DNA from: Maribacter vaceletii
GTDB taxonomy: Bacteria > Bacteroidota > Bacteroidia > Flavobacteriales > Flavobacteriaceae
NCBI RefSeq assembly: GCF_003634105.1
Contig: NZ_RBIQ01000011.1
Location: 62,001 to 126,000, forward strand
DNA length: 64,000 nt
Direction of reading: 5' to 3'
This document shows, piece after piece, positions 42,643 through 51,318 of this stretch. Position 1 is the stretch's first letter; each line of letters opens with the position of its first letter. Both the position numbers and the translations under genes were made by a program. Below the pieces are notes generated by a model that saw only the letters and a program-made list of their open reading frames with translations, did not search any database and was not told where the DNA came from.

Positions 42643-42685
42643 AATCCCTCTTTACATTGTAATATATTTAAAGAGGGATTTTTTA
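42643..42685 (+). terminator. Hairpin with T-run between queA and rlmN
   Basis: AATCCCTCTTTA (42643-42654) is exactly complementary to TAAAGAGGGATT (42669-42680), then TTTTT. It ends only 11 bases before the rlmN TTG start, so no room remains for a separate promoter after it. Confidence 0.88.
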
Positions 42686-42695
42686 TCTACTAAAC

Positions 42696-43733
42696 TTGGA
42701 CAAGAAAAAAGACATACGAGCACTTACAAAAGAGCAACTAAGAGAATTCTTTGTTAAAAACGGAGATAAAGCTTTTAGAGGTAACCAGGTATACGAGTGG
42801 TTATGGCAAAAATCTGCACATTCTTTTGAGGTAATGACTAATATATCTAAAGAAACAAGAGATATGTTAGAGGCAAATTTTGTAATAAATCATATTAAAG
42901 TAGACCAAATGCAGCGTAGTAGCGATGGTACTATAAAAAATGCAGTACGCTTGCATGATGATTTAATTGTAGAGTCTGTTCTTATTCCAACAAAAACAAG
43001 AACAACAGCATGTGTTTCTAGCCAAGTAGGTTGTAGTTTAGATTGTAAGTTTTGTGCAACAGCAAGGTTAAAGCGTATGCGAAATTTAAATCCAGATGAG
43101 ATTTACGATCAAGTTGTTGCAATAGATAATGAAAGTAGATTATATTTTGATAAACCTTTAAGTAATATTGTTTTTATGGGTATGGGAGAGCCTTTAATGA
43201 ACTATAATAATGTTCTTAAAGCGATTCAGAAAATAACATCTCCAGAAGGCCTAGGAATGTCTCCTAAAAGAATAACGGTATCTACATCTGGTGTACCAAA
43301 GATGATTAGAAAAATGGCAGACGAGGAAGTTAAATTTAAATTAGCTGTATCGTTACACTCTGCAATAGATAAGGTTAGAACATCAATAATGCCATTTAAT
43401 GCAACTTTTACATTAGCAGATTTAAGAGAAGCACTACAATATTGGTATGCAAAAACTAGTAGTAGAATAACCTATGAGTATGTGGTTTGGGAAGGAATAA
43501 ATGATACAAAGAAAGATATTGATGCTCTTGTTTCTTTTTGCAAATTTGCGCCATCTAAGGTAAACCTAATAGAATACAATCCTATTGATGATGGTATTTT
43601 TCAACAAGCAGAAAATAGCGCTATAGAAATGTATGTTTCTACCTTAGAAAAAAATGGAATTGTAGTTACTGTTCGTAGATCTAGAGGAAAAGATATAGAT
43701 GCTGCATGTGGACAATTAGCAAATAAATCATAA
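42696..43733 (+). CDS. rlmN: Dual-specificity 23S rRNA/tRNA methyltransferase RlmN
   Basis: Radical-SAM enzyme methylating C2 of A2503 in 23S rRNA (and A37 of some tRNAs). 345 residues from TTG 42696. Cluster ligands C113, C117 and C120 (CSLDCKFC), FMGMGEPLMN for SAM, and the C-terminal catalytic Cys region (RGKDIDAACGQLA). The start matches the usual opening KKKDIRALTKEQLREFF. A terminator hairpin sits immediately upstream. Confidence 0.95.
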   Translation: MDKKKDIRALTKEQLREFFVKNGDKAFRGNQVYEWLWQKSAHSFEVMTNISKETRDMLEANFVINHIKVDQMQRSSDGTIKNAVRLHDDLIVESVLIPTKTRTTACVSSQVGCSLDCKFCATARLKRMRNLNPDEIYDQVVAIDNESRLYFDKPLSNIVFMGMGEPLMNYNNVLKAIQKITSPEGLGMSPKRITVSTSGVPKMIRKMADEEVKFKLAVSLHSAIDKVRTSIMPFNATFTLADLREALQYWYAKTSSRITYEYVVWEGINDTKKDIDALVSFCKFAPSKVNLIEYNPIDDGIFQQAENSAIEMYVSTLEKNGIVVTVRRSRGKDIDAACGQLANKS

Positions 43734-43867
43734 ATAACAATTTATTTGTAATTAATATCTTACAAATTTATTTTTACCTCGTTGTAATTCTGTTTATCAC
43801 GTTATTAGGCATGTATTTTTCCCTAATTTAGAGGCGTATTATTTAATATATAAGAAAACCGAAGTAC

Positions 43868-44845
43868 TTGAAAATAGTAGCACAAATTAAAGAGCCTATA
43901 AATAAAGAAATGGAACTTTTTGAAGAAAAGTTTCGGGACTCTATGACCTCTAAAGTAGCGCTATTAAATAGAATAACATATTATATAGTAAATAGAAAAG
44001 GAAAACAAATGCGTCCAATGTTTGTTTTCTTAACCGCTAAATTATTAAATAATGGTGCTGTTAATGAGCGAACTTATCGAGGTGCTTCTGTTATAGAGCT
44101 TATTCATACCGCTACTTTGGTACATGATGATGTTGTAGATGAGAGTGATAAAAGGAGAGATTTTTTTTCTATAAATGCACTTTGGAAAAATAAGATAGCA
44201 GTTTTAGTAGGCGATTATTTACTTTCTAAAGGACTTTTACTATCTATAGATAATGATGATTTTGATTTACTCAAAATTATTTCTGTAGCTGTTCGTGAAA
44301 TGAGCGAAGGGGAATTGCTTCAAATAGAAAAAGCTAGAAGATTAGATATAACAGAAGATGTTTATTATGATATTATAAGAAAAAAGACAGCAACGCTTAT
44401 TGCAGCTTGTTGTAGTCTAGGTGCTTGTGCAGTAAAGCCAAATACTGAACACGTAGAAATTTTTAGAAAATTTGGGGAGTTGTGCGGTATGGCATTTCAA
44501 ATAAAAGATGACCTTTTTGATTATGGTAGTACAGCAATAGGGAAGCCAACAGGGATAGATATTAAAGAGCAAAAAATGACACTTCCGTTAATTTATGCTT
44601 TAAATAATTGTTCTAAAGAAGAAAAAAAATGGGTAATTAATTCTGTTAAAAACCATAATAAAGATAAAAAAAGAGTAAAAGAAGTAATTGCTTTTGTGAA
44701 GAATAAAGGCGGATTAGAATATGCTGTTACTAAAATGTTGGCATTTAAAGAAGAAGCCCTGAAGTTATTGGACTCTTACCCAGAATCAGAATATAAAAGT
44801 GCGCTACAACTTATGGTTAATTATGTTGTAGATAGAAAAAAATAA
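43868..44845 (+). CDS. Polyprenyl (all-trans) diphosphate synthase
   Basis: 325-residue isoprenoid chain-elongating enzyme from TTG 43868. First aspartate-rich motif LVHDDVVDESDKRR (about 78-91), second FQIKDDLFDYG (about 212-222), with GKQMRPM (about 44-50) near the substrate pocket. Probably makes the octaprenyl-type tail for quinones; the two residues before DDxxD (VH) fit a long-chain enzyme, but chain length cannot be settled by reading. Stands alone; a 26-base palindrome follows. Confidence 0.9.
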   Translation: MKIVAQIKEPINKEMELFEEKFRDSMTSKVALLNRITYYIVNRKGKQMRPMFVFLTAKLLNNGAVNERTYRGASVIELIHTATLVHDDVVDESDKRRDFFSINALWKNKIAVLVGDYLLSKGLLLSIDNDDFDLLKIISVAVREMSEGELLQIEKARRLDITEDVYYDIIRKKTATLIAACCSLGACAVKPNTEHVEIFRKFGELCGMAFQIKDDLFDYGSTAIGKPTGIDIKEQKMTLPLIYALNNCSKEEKKWVINSVKNHNKDKKRVKEVIAFVKNKGGLEYAVTKMLAFKEEALKLLDSYPESEYKSALQLMVNYVVDRKK

Positions 44846-44871
44846 AACCTTAAAGTGTACACTTTAAGGTT
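44846..44871. repeat. Perfect 26-base palindrome after the polyprenyl synthase gene
   Basis: AACCTTAAAGTGT joined directly to its complement ACACTTTAAGGTT. Lacks a good T-run, so a weak terminator or protein site. A second pair (CGCCTTG 44884-44890, CAAGGCG 44923-44929) lies beyond it. Confidence 0.6.
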
Positions 44872-44960
44872 CTAATAAAGAAACGCCTTGCCTTAGAAAC
44901 ATGGACACTATTACCAAGTATACAAGGCGCTCTAACAATTAACCAACCAAAGTAATTGTA

Positions 44961-45566
44961 TTATAAAAGCTCAAAAGTTACTGTAATATGGTACTCTAAA
45001 GAATCTGTAGGTACAGTATAGTACCATGTTGTATTTCTTTTTAAGGTGTTGTTGTCATTAAAATAAGTTACATCTCCTACTTTTTTACCAATTTTATATG
45101 CAATATTAATTGCCTTTTGTTTAGCGTTATCAAAAGCTTTTTTTGCATACGCAGCAGCTTGTTCTTCTGTGAATTCTGTCTTATAGGTATATTCTAGTTT
45201 AGACACGCCAAGGGAACGTACATTTAAAAATTTTTGCATGGCTTCTTCAGATGTTGTGGTAAATTCTATAATAGTACCATCTTTTTCATATCCCATTAAA
45301 TCGTAATGCAAATGGTTTTCTTTTAGGTTTGTTTTAGAAATCCCAGCTTTTGTTAATTTAGTAAAGTAACCAGATTTTATTTCTTCTAACGTCATAGTTT
45401 GAGAATCGTAATAAACATTATTAAGACTAACCATCATCCTTGCATGGAAAACAGGTTTTGTTTGTACGGTATGTAAACCATTTACGTTAATAGTATTTCT
45501 TTTTTCCTGTGAATAACTTTTTATGGTAGTCATAATTACTAATAATGCTATAAATAATCTTTTCAT
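44961..45566 (-). CDS. SIMPL (DUF541) domain secreted protein
   Basis: 201 residues. Signal peptide MKRLFIALLVIMTTIKSYSQ followed by a DUF541-type domain: NVNGLHTVQTKP, alternating strands, and the C-terminal helix AAAYAKKAFDNAKQKAINIAYKIGKKVGDV, the hallmark AxxxAxxKAxxIAxxxG of SIMPL proteins. These periplasmic proteins form oligomers in some species; function unknown. Downstream of the membrane protein gene at 45587 and probably co-transcribed (20-base gap). Confidence 0.8.
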   Translation of the reverse strand: MKRLFIALLVIMTTIKSYSQEKRNTINVNGLHTVQTKPVFHARMMVSLNNVYYDSQTMTLEEIKSGYFTKLTKAGISKTNLKENHLHYDLMGYEKDGTIIEFTTTSEEAMQKFLNVRSLGVSKLEYTYKTEFTEEQAAAYAKKAFDNAKQKAINIAYKIGKKVGDVTYFNDNNTLKRNTTWYYTVPTDSLEYHITVTFELL

Positions 45567-45586
45567 TTTATATTTATTTTATGTCG

Positions 45587-46012
45587 TTATACAACTGAAA
45601 ATAAGAAAGAAGCTGCAATCATCCACCCACCAACAATTAGTCCTAGAACACCTAATTTACCTTGTTTGGGAGCAATTTTAGCTCTTAATTCTTCTGCTTT
45701 TGCTTGTGCTGTTTCATTTTTACCTAAGAATAATTTGTTTATTAAACCAGAGCCAAGCATAAACCCTAATGTTGCAGAAACTATGTTTCCTGCAAGTAAA
45801 GTAATCCACCATATTGGTGCACTTGTAAGCCAGCCTAAGTTTAGAATGGCAGTAATAATTCCCCAAACCCCCCAAAAGCAAAATACTAAACCAATCCATC
45901 CTTGGTATGGTTCTACTTTTGCTAATAATTCTTTGGCATTTGGCTTTTTTGCAAGTATTAAAGAAGGTACTGCAATAAGGCTTAGTAAAATAAGTGTAAT
46001 TCCCCAGATCAT
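45587..46012 (-). CDS. Small membrane protein with internal repeat
   Basis: 141 residues with four hydrophobic segments. Two soluble stretches repeat each other: [21 protein letters not shown] (about 23-43) and [20 protein letters not shown] (about 104-123), each followed by a glycine-rich membrane segment with GxW (FCFWGVWGI versus IVGGWMIA). This gives a pseudo-twofold arrangement. No family name comes to mind. Divergent from dnaG. Confidence 0.65.
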   Translation of the reverse strand: MIWGITLILLSLIAVPSLILAKKPNAKELLAKVEPYQGWIGLVFCFWGVWGIITAILNLGWLTSAPIWWITLLAGNIVSATLGFMLGSGLINKLFLGKNETAQAKAEELRAKIAPKQGKLGVLGLIVGGWMIAASFLFSVV

Positions 46013-46132
46013 AATTTTTTGTTTTTAAAAGGTTATTAATTGTGTTATTTTGTTTGATACAAAGATCTAGAGAATGTAAAGTTTATTTTTCCCTTGATGT
46101 AGCTAAAATGCACTCCCTGTAAACAGGTATAG

Positions 46133-46162
46133 TTGTTACTTTTGTTATTTAAATTATCTTTA
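46133..46162 (+). promoter_or_regulatory. Promoter of dnaG
   Basis: TTG (46133-46135), 19-base gap, then TATCTTTA (46155-46162; 7 of 8 to TAnnTTTG). Start expected near 46169, 26 bases before TTG 46195. Confidence 0.6.
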
Positions 46163-46194
46163 CAGAATATCAAAAAATAAAACCATTTTTAAGA

Positions 46195-48174
46195 TTGATT
46201 TCTAAAATAACCATAGATAAAGTATATGAGACTGCTCGTTTAGAGGAAGTTATTGGTGATTTTGTACAATTAAAAAAATCGGGCACTAACTTTAAAGGAT
46301 TTAGTCCGTTTAGTGATGAACGCACACCAAGTTTTATGGTATCTCCTGTAAAGCAAATTTGGAAAGACTTTAGTAGTGGTAAAGGAGGTAATGTAGTTGC
46401 ATTTTTAATGGAACATGAACATTTTACGTATCCAGAGGCAATAAAATTTTTAGCCAAAAAGTATAATATAGAAATAGAAGAAACCGAACGTACAGAAGAG
46501 CAAAAAGAAGAAGCTAGTGAGAGGGAAAGTATGTATTTGGTTTCAGAATTTGCACAAAAGCATTTTTCAGAAATGGCTTGGGAAACCGAGTTAGGAAAAG
46601 CTATTGGGTTATCTTATTTTAAGGAAAGAGGTTTTACAGAGGAAACTATAAAAAAGTTTAAACTAGGCTATTGTTTAGATAAATGGGACGGTTTTACCCT
46701 TGCAGCTCTAGATAAAGGGTATAAGCTAAAGTATTTAGAGAAAACAGGATTAACTATTGTAAAAGAAGATACACAGAATCCTGGAAATTCTAAAAAGTTT
46801 GATAGGTTTAAAGGTAGGGTTATGTTTCCTATCCATTCTATGAGTGGTAGAGTGTTAGGGTTTGGTGGCCGTATTCTTAGTAATGATAAAAAAGCTGCCA
46901 AATATTTAAATTCTCCAGAGAGCGATATTTATCATAAAAGTAAAGTTCTCTATGGTATTTATTATGCAAAGCAGGCCATTGCCAAAGAAGATAATTGTTA
47001 TTTGGTAGAAGGGTATACAGATGTTATTCAATTTCACCAAAGAGGAATACATAATGTAGTAGCATCTAGTGGTACGGCTTTAACTCCGGAACAAATACGT
47101 TTGGTAAATAGACTTACAAAAAATATTACTGTTTTGTTTGATGGGGATGCAGCAGGATTAAGGGCATCACTTAGAGGTATAGATTTAATTTTAGAACAAG
47201 GGATGAATGTAAAAGTATGTACATTCCCAGAAGGAGAAGACCCTGATAGTTTTTCTAAGAATAATTCTTATGAGGAAGTAGTTGCTTATTTAAAAGACAA
47301 CTCTCAAGATTTTATACAATTTAAAGCCTCTCATTTAATGAAAGAGGCAGATAATGATCCAATAAAAAGAGCAGATACAGTAAGAGATATAATAAATAGT
47401 ATTTCTAAAATTCCAGATCGTATTAAAAAGGAAATTTACATTCAAGAGTGTGCACAAATCATGAATGTTTCCGAAGCAGTACTTTTTAATACGCTTGCTC
47501 AAATTGGAAAAAAAGACCAGAAAGAAGCTGTAAGTAAACAAAAAGAGGAGCAAAAAGCTTTTTCTGTTGTTAAGAATACCGAGGTACAAGAAAAAGTAGA
47601 TGTGCAATATGTACTTGAAAAGAAAATTATTGAACAACTGTTATTATACGGTAATGAAGTACATTCTTTTGAAGATTTGGTGTTAAAAGAAAATGAAGCT
47701 GGAGATTTAGAGTTAGAGCCAGAATTATCAGAAATTAAAGTCTACGAGAAAATATATTTAGACTTACAGGACGATGAAATAGAATTGGCAAATGAAGGTT
47801 TTAGAGCTATTTATTATAAATTAATCGAGGAACTTAATGAGAAGGAAGATTTTGCGATAAATACTTTTATAGCAAATTTAGAACAAGATACAGTTTCAGA
47901 AATTTCTTCTATCTTAATGGAAGAGGAAAAGTATACACTACATAATTGGGAGCGAAAAGATATATACCCAAAAGATAGAAAAACAGAAATAGCGCAATTA
48001 GTAAGCGAAACTATTTTAACCTTACGGTGTTATTTAATAAAGAAAAGAATGGAAGCCTTACAGGGTAAAACTGCAGATCATACAGAAGATAATAGTGAGG
48101 TTTTAGAAGAAATTCTAAACTATCTAAATTTAAATAAGTTGTTGAGTAAAAAATTAAATAGAGTTTTTTCATAA
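46195..48174 (+). CDS. dnaG: DNA primase (DnaG), zinc ligands substituted
   Basis: 659 residues from TTG 46195. N-terminal CHC2-like domain (1-100), TOPRIM catalytic core with YLVEGYTDVI (about 267-276) and LFDGDAAG (about 316-323), then a C-terminal helicase-interaction part. The zinc motif normally C-x2-H...C-x2-C is S37/S40/D58/S61 here (GFSPFSDERTPSF and KDFSSGKGGN), so zinc binding is lost while TPSF and the GKGGN turn are kept. Otherwise complete and probably functional. Confidence 0.93.
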   Translation: MISKITIDKVYETARLEEVIGDFVQLKKSGTNFKGFSPFSDERTPSFMVSPVKQIWKDFSSGKGGNVVAFLMEHEHFTYPEAIKFLAKKYNIEIEETERTEEQKEEASERESMYLVSEFAQKHFSEMAWETELGKAIGLSYFKERGFTEETIKKFKLGYCLDKWDGFTLAALDKGYKLKYLEKTGLTIVKEDTQNPGNSKKFDRFKGRVMFPIHSMSGRVLGFGGRILSNDKKAAKYLNSPESDIYHKSKVLYGIYYAKQAIAKEDNCYLVEGYTDVIQFHQRGIHNVVASSGTALTPEQIRLVNRLTKNITVLFDGDAAGLRASLRGIDLILEQGMNVKVCTFPEGEDPDSFSKNNSYEEVVAYLKDNSQDFIQFKASHLMKEADNDPIKRADTVRDIINSISKIPDRIKKEIYIQECAQIMNVSEAVLFNTLAQIGKKDQKEAVSKQKEEQKAFSVVKNTEVQEKVDVQYVLEKKIIEQLLLYGNEVHSFEDLVLKENEAGDLELEPELSEIKVYEKIYLDLQDDEIELANEGFRAIYYKLIEELNEKEDFAINTFIANLEQDTVSEISSILMEEEKYTLHNWERKDIYPKDRKTEIAQLVSETILTLRCYLIKKRMEALQGKTADHTEDNSEVLEEILNYLNLNKLLSKKLNRVFS

Positions 48175-48184
48175 AAATTACCAT

Positions 48185-48218
48185 AAAAAAAGCCTGATAT
48201 GAATATCAGGCTTTTTTT
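48185..48218. terminator. Bidirectional terminator between dnaG and the response regulator
   Basis: AGCCTGATAT and ATATCAGGCT pair with A-run before and T-run after; serves both convergent genes. Confidence 0.92.
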
Positions 48219-48234
48219 ATTCGTAAAAAATATT

Positions 48235-48864
48235 TTAATACAACTCTAGCGCTTTGGCTTGTTGTAGTAAATCTACCATATTATCTACGTTTAATTTTTT
48301 CATTAAACGAGCTTTATAGGTGCTTACAGTTTTTTCATTAAGATTTAAACCAATTGCAACATCTTTATTCCTTTTTCCACTAGCTAAAAGTTTAAGAACT
48401 TCTATTTCTCTTGTAGATAATTTTCTAAAGAATCTTCTTGGTTTTTGTGTACCTTCATCAAAAGCTAAACGTTGTGCAAGTTCATTGGTAATAAACATGC
48501 TACCTTCACTAACTTTACGTACTGCAGTGATTATATAATCTACATCAGAAGATTTAGATAAATATCCAAATGCACCAGCTCTAATTGAGCTTAACGCATA
48601 AACATCTTCAGATTGACCACTGTACATTAATACCTTAACTTCAGGGTATTCTTTCTTTATTTTTCTTAATGTAGCTATACCGTTTATTTCTGGTATATCC
48701 ATTTCTAACATAATTACATCTGGAGATACTTCTTCTAACTTTTGAAAAAGCTCAGCTGTAGTTGATGCATCAGCAATAACTTCAAATTCTGAAGTAGAAT
48801 CTAATACACTTTTAACGCCCATGCGGATAATGGGGTGGTTGTCCGCGATAAGTACTTTAATCAT
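48235..48864 (-). CDS. NarL/FixJ-type response regulator with Glu at the phosphoacceptor site
   Basis: 209 residues: receiver domain (1-120) plus LuxR-type helix-turn-helix (LSTREIEVLKLLASGKRNKDVAIGLNLNEKTVSTYKARLMKKL, about 148-191). The aligned phosphorylation position, normally Asp in xDLxMP, is E54 (VIMLEMDIPEING); the acidic pair near residue 8 reads DN instead of DD. The conserved Lys (GYLSKSS) is kept. No histidine kinase gene is adjacent. The Glu codon GAA at 48703-48705 is clear. Possibly constitutively active; an alternative is that D56, two residues later, is used. Confidence 0.85.
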   Translation of the reverse strand: MIKVLIADNHPIIRMGVKSVLDSTSEFEVIADASTTAELFQKLEEVSPDVIMLEMDIPEINGIATLRKIKKEYPEVKVLMYSGQSEDVYALSSIRAGAFGYLSKSSDVDYIITAVRKVSEGSMFITNELAQRLAFDEGTQKPRRFFRKLSTREIEVLKLLASGKRNKDVAIGLNLNEKTVSTYKARLMKKLNVDNMVDLLQQAKALELY

Positions 48865-49037
48865 TTCTTTTTTTTTCTAAATTAACCTCAATCAAGGTAT
48901 GCTCTGTCTAAAATGACTGACATGCAATGTAAGGCATAAAAATTTAATTATGAAGTTAAAGGTTAACTATTTTTTTAAAACTAACGTTATTTTTGTAAGA
49001 ATATTCGATTTGTTAGTGTTTTAATCTGTTAAACTAC

Positions 49038-49826
49038 TTATTTTAACAAATCAGGAATCACGCAAACAGGTATTGGTTTCATTTTGTGTTGGTTAGCAGT
49101 ATTTAATCTTTTAAATATTTTAAACACTTCTTTTTCTCTACCAGAAAAATCGGTTTCTTTTTTTTCTTCATCGTTCATTTTCATAGCCCATTCTAATTCT
49201 GGATAAGATGCTCCAATTTGGTCCTCATCTGTTCTGTCATCTCCCCATAAACCATCAGTAGGTGCGGCAATTTGTATGTCATTATTCACATTTAAAACTT
49301 TGGCAATTGCATAAACTTCAGTCTTCATTAAATCTGCAATAGGGCTTAAATCTACACCTCCATCTCCATATTTTGTATAAAAGCCAACGCCAAAATCTTC
49401 TACTTTGTTTCCTGTTCCTGCTACCAAATATCCTTTTAATGCTGCAAAATAGTATAGTGTAGTCATACGTAACCTGGCTCTTGTGTTGGCTAAGGACATA
49501 AAACGTTCTTCCTCTGACTCTACTGGAGGGAGAACAGCAATTAAATTATCAAAAACAGGAGTAAGGTTAACAGGTTGTCTACTAACGTTTGGAAAATTAT
49601 TTTGTAACCATTCTATATGTTTAGAAGCTCTATCTTCTTGACTTTCGGCTTGGTGTATTGGCATTTCAACACATAATAATTCTAGGCCTGTTTTTGCGCA
49701 TAAGGTAGAAGTTACGGCAGAATCAATCCCCCCGGAGATACCTATAACAAAACCTTTTATATTTGCTTTTGTTGCGTAGTCTTTTAACCAGCCTACAATG
49801 TGGTCTATTACTTTTTCTGTTTGCAT
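49038..49826 (-). CDS. nadE: NAD(+) synthase (NadE)
   Basis: 262-residue ammonia-dependent NAD synthetase. PP-loop GISGGIDSAV (about 28-37), ANTRARLRMTTLYYFA (about 128-143), GTGNKVEDFGVGFYTKYGDGGVDLSPIADL (about 152-181) and the C-terminal domain ending with the HKMKPIPV. No glutaminase domain, hence ammonia as nitrogen donor. Shares its upstream region with gldB, transcribed the other way. Confidence 0.95.
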   Translation of the reverse strand: MQTEKVIDHIVGWLKDYATKANIKGFVIGISGGIDSAVTSTLCAKTGLELLCVEMPIHQAESQEDRASKHIEWLQNNFPNVSRQPVNLTPVFDNLIAVLPPVESEEERFMSLANTRARLRMTTLYYFAALKGYLVAGTGNKVEDFGVGFYTKYGDGGVDLSPIADLMKTEVYAIAKVLNVNNDIQIAAPTDGLWGDDRTDEDQIGASYPELEWAMKMNDEEKKETDFSGREKEVFKIFKRLNTANQHKMKPIPVCVIPDLLK

Positions 49827-49855
49827 AGAAATATTATTATTTGATTTAAAACTAC

Positions 49856-49863
49856 TAACTTTG
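49856..49863 (+). promoter_or_regulatory. -7 promoter element of gldB
   Basis: TAACTTTG, exact TAnnTTTG, 56 bases before the preferred ATG; -33 not clear. Confidence 0.5.
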
Positions 49864-49919
49864 CCTCTAAAATTAAGACCTAGTTCTTGAATATTAAAAT
49901 GTATCTTAAATTACTTTGT

Positions 49920-50876
49920 ATGCAAAAACATATTTTTGCCTTATTCTCTATTATTTTCTTGTTTTTTGGTTGTAAAGAGGAAGATAAATTAGAAAAAGAG
50001 ATTTCTAAATTAGAGGTAAGTTTGTCTATTTCTCGTTTTGATAAAGAGTTTTCAGAAGCAAAACCCAATGATTTACCTGAGTTAAGAGTTAAATATCCTT
50101 ATTTATTTCCTGCACCGGATAGTGTTTGGGTTAAAAAAATGCAAGACACTATTCAACAAGAGTTAATGCAAGAGGTTAGTTCGGAGTTTTTAGATTTTAA
50201 GGTAGAATCGTTACAATTAGCAGATTTTTACAAACACGTAAAATATTACTTTCCAAAATATAAAATCCCACATATTATTACAGTAACAAATGATGTGGAT
50301 TATAATAATAGAATTATTTTGGCCGATAGTTTGTTATTCATTGGTTTGGATAACTATTTAGGGCAAGATCATAGATTTTATAGTAGTATTCAGCGTTATA
50401 TTTCTCAAGGAATGGATAGGAGTTATATAGTTAGTAACATAGCAAGTGTTTTTGCAAATAAAGCAGTTCCAAAGCCCAGAGATCGTACTTTTTTAGCACA
50501 AATAATATATTATGGTAAAGAATTATATTTAAAAGATAAGTTGTTGCCTAATGCTACAGATGCAATAAAAATAGGATATACAGAAGAGCAGTTGAATTGG
50601 GCAATAGCAAATGAAGAGCCTATATGGCGAAATTTTGTAGAACAAGAATATTTGTATAGTACTAATAATAATTTAAGGAAACGTTTTTTAGACCCAGCTC
50701 CATTTTCAAAATTTGGATTAGAGCTGGATAAAGAATCCCCAGGGCGTATAGGACGTTATATTGGTTGGCAGATTGTAAAATCCTTTATGGAGAAAAATGA
50801 TTTATCACTTGTGCAATTAATGCCTGTAACAGCAGAAGAAATTTTCAAAAAATCGAATTACAAACCAAAAAAATAA
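49920..50876 (+). CDS. gldB: Gliding motility lipoprotein GldB
   Basis: Lipoprotein needed for gliding and linked to the type IX secretion apparatus in Flavobacterium. 318 residues from ATG 49920, where the signal peptide MQKHIFALFSIIFLFFGC gives lipidated C18; upstream starts at 49899 and 49887 are possible but add a hydrophilic piece. Mature part contains LPELRVKYPYLFPAPDSVW (about 50-68) and the GRIGRYIGWQIVKSFM C-terminal motif of GldB. Stop overlaps gldC start by one base (TAATG), tying the two together as in other Flavobacteriia. Confidence 0.92.
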   Translation: MQKHIFALFSIIFLFFGCKEEDKLEKEISKLEVSLSISRFDKEFSEAKPNDLPELRVKYPYLFPAPDSVWVKKMQDTIQQELMQEVSSEFLDFKVESLQLADFYKHVKYYFPKYKIPHIITVTNDVDYNNRIILADSLLFIGLDNYLGQDHRFYSSIQRYISQGMDRSYIVSNIASVFANKAVPKPRDRTFLAQIIYYGKELYLKDKLLPNATDAIKIGYTEEQLNWAIANEEPIWRNFVEQEYLYSTNNNLRKRFLDPAPFSKFGLELDKESPGRIGRYIGWQIVKSFMEKNDLSLVQLMPVTAEEIFKKSNYKPKK

Positions 50877-51214
50877 TGGCAGAATTGCATACATCAGAAA
50901 TTACACTTAAAGTTGGGTTAGATGAAAATCGTGTACCTGAAAAATTAAATTGGTCCGCAGAAGATGGCGGCGTAGAAAACCAAGAAATAAAAGCAATGTT
51001 ACTTTCTGTATGGGATAGTAAAAATCAAGAATCTTTAAAAATAGATTTATGGACAAAAGATATGCCTGTAGATGAGATGAAAGTTTTTTTTCATCAAACC
51101 TTAGTTGCTATGTCTGATACGTTTATGAAGGCAACACAAGATGAAAAAATGACAGCTACCATGAAAGATTTTTGTGAGTACTTTGCAGAGAAATTAGAAT
51201 TAAAAAATAAATAG
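50876..51214 (+). CDS. gldC: Gliding motility protein GldC
   Basis: 112-residue cytosolic-looking protein, no signal peptide. LHTSEITLKVGLDENRVPEKLNWSAEDGG (about 3-31) and the KDMPVDEMKVFFHQTLVAMSDTF (about 61-83) are the GldC pattern. Partner of GldB by operon; molecular function unresolved in the literature I know. A terminator follows. Confidence 0.92.
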   Translation: MAELHTSEITLKVGLDENRVPEKLNWSAEDGGVENQEIKAMLLSVWDSKNQESLKIDLWTKDMPVDEMKVFFHQTLVAMSDTFMKATQDEKMTATMKDFCEYFAEKLELKNK

Positions 51215-51236
51215 TAGTAGTACTATTTCTAAAAAG

Positions 51237-51264
51237 AAAAAACCGCTTTATGCGGTTTTTTCTT
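51237..51264 (+). terminator. Terminator of gldB-gldC
   Basis: AAAACCGC and GCGGTTTT pair around TTTAT, followed by T-run. Confidence 0.9.
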
Positions 51265-51318
51265 TTTTATGTAATTCTTGTTATGTTTTTAAGACTCATT
51301 AAGAGATAAAAATTAAAA

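Noticed and set aside
44872-44960. Small structured RNA after the palindrome (CGCCTTG...CAAGGCG pair)
   Set aside because: Only a seven-base stem with a 32-base loop; insufficient to call an RNA gene.
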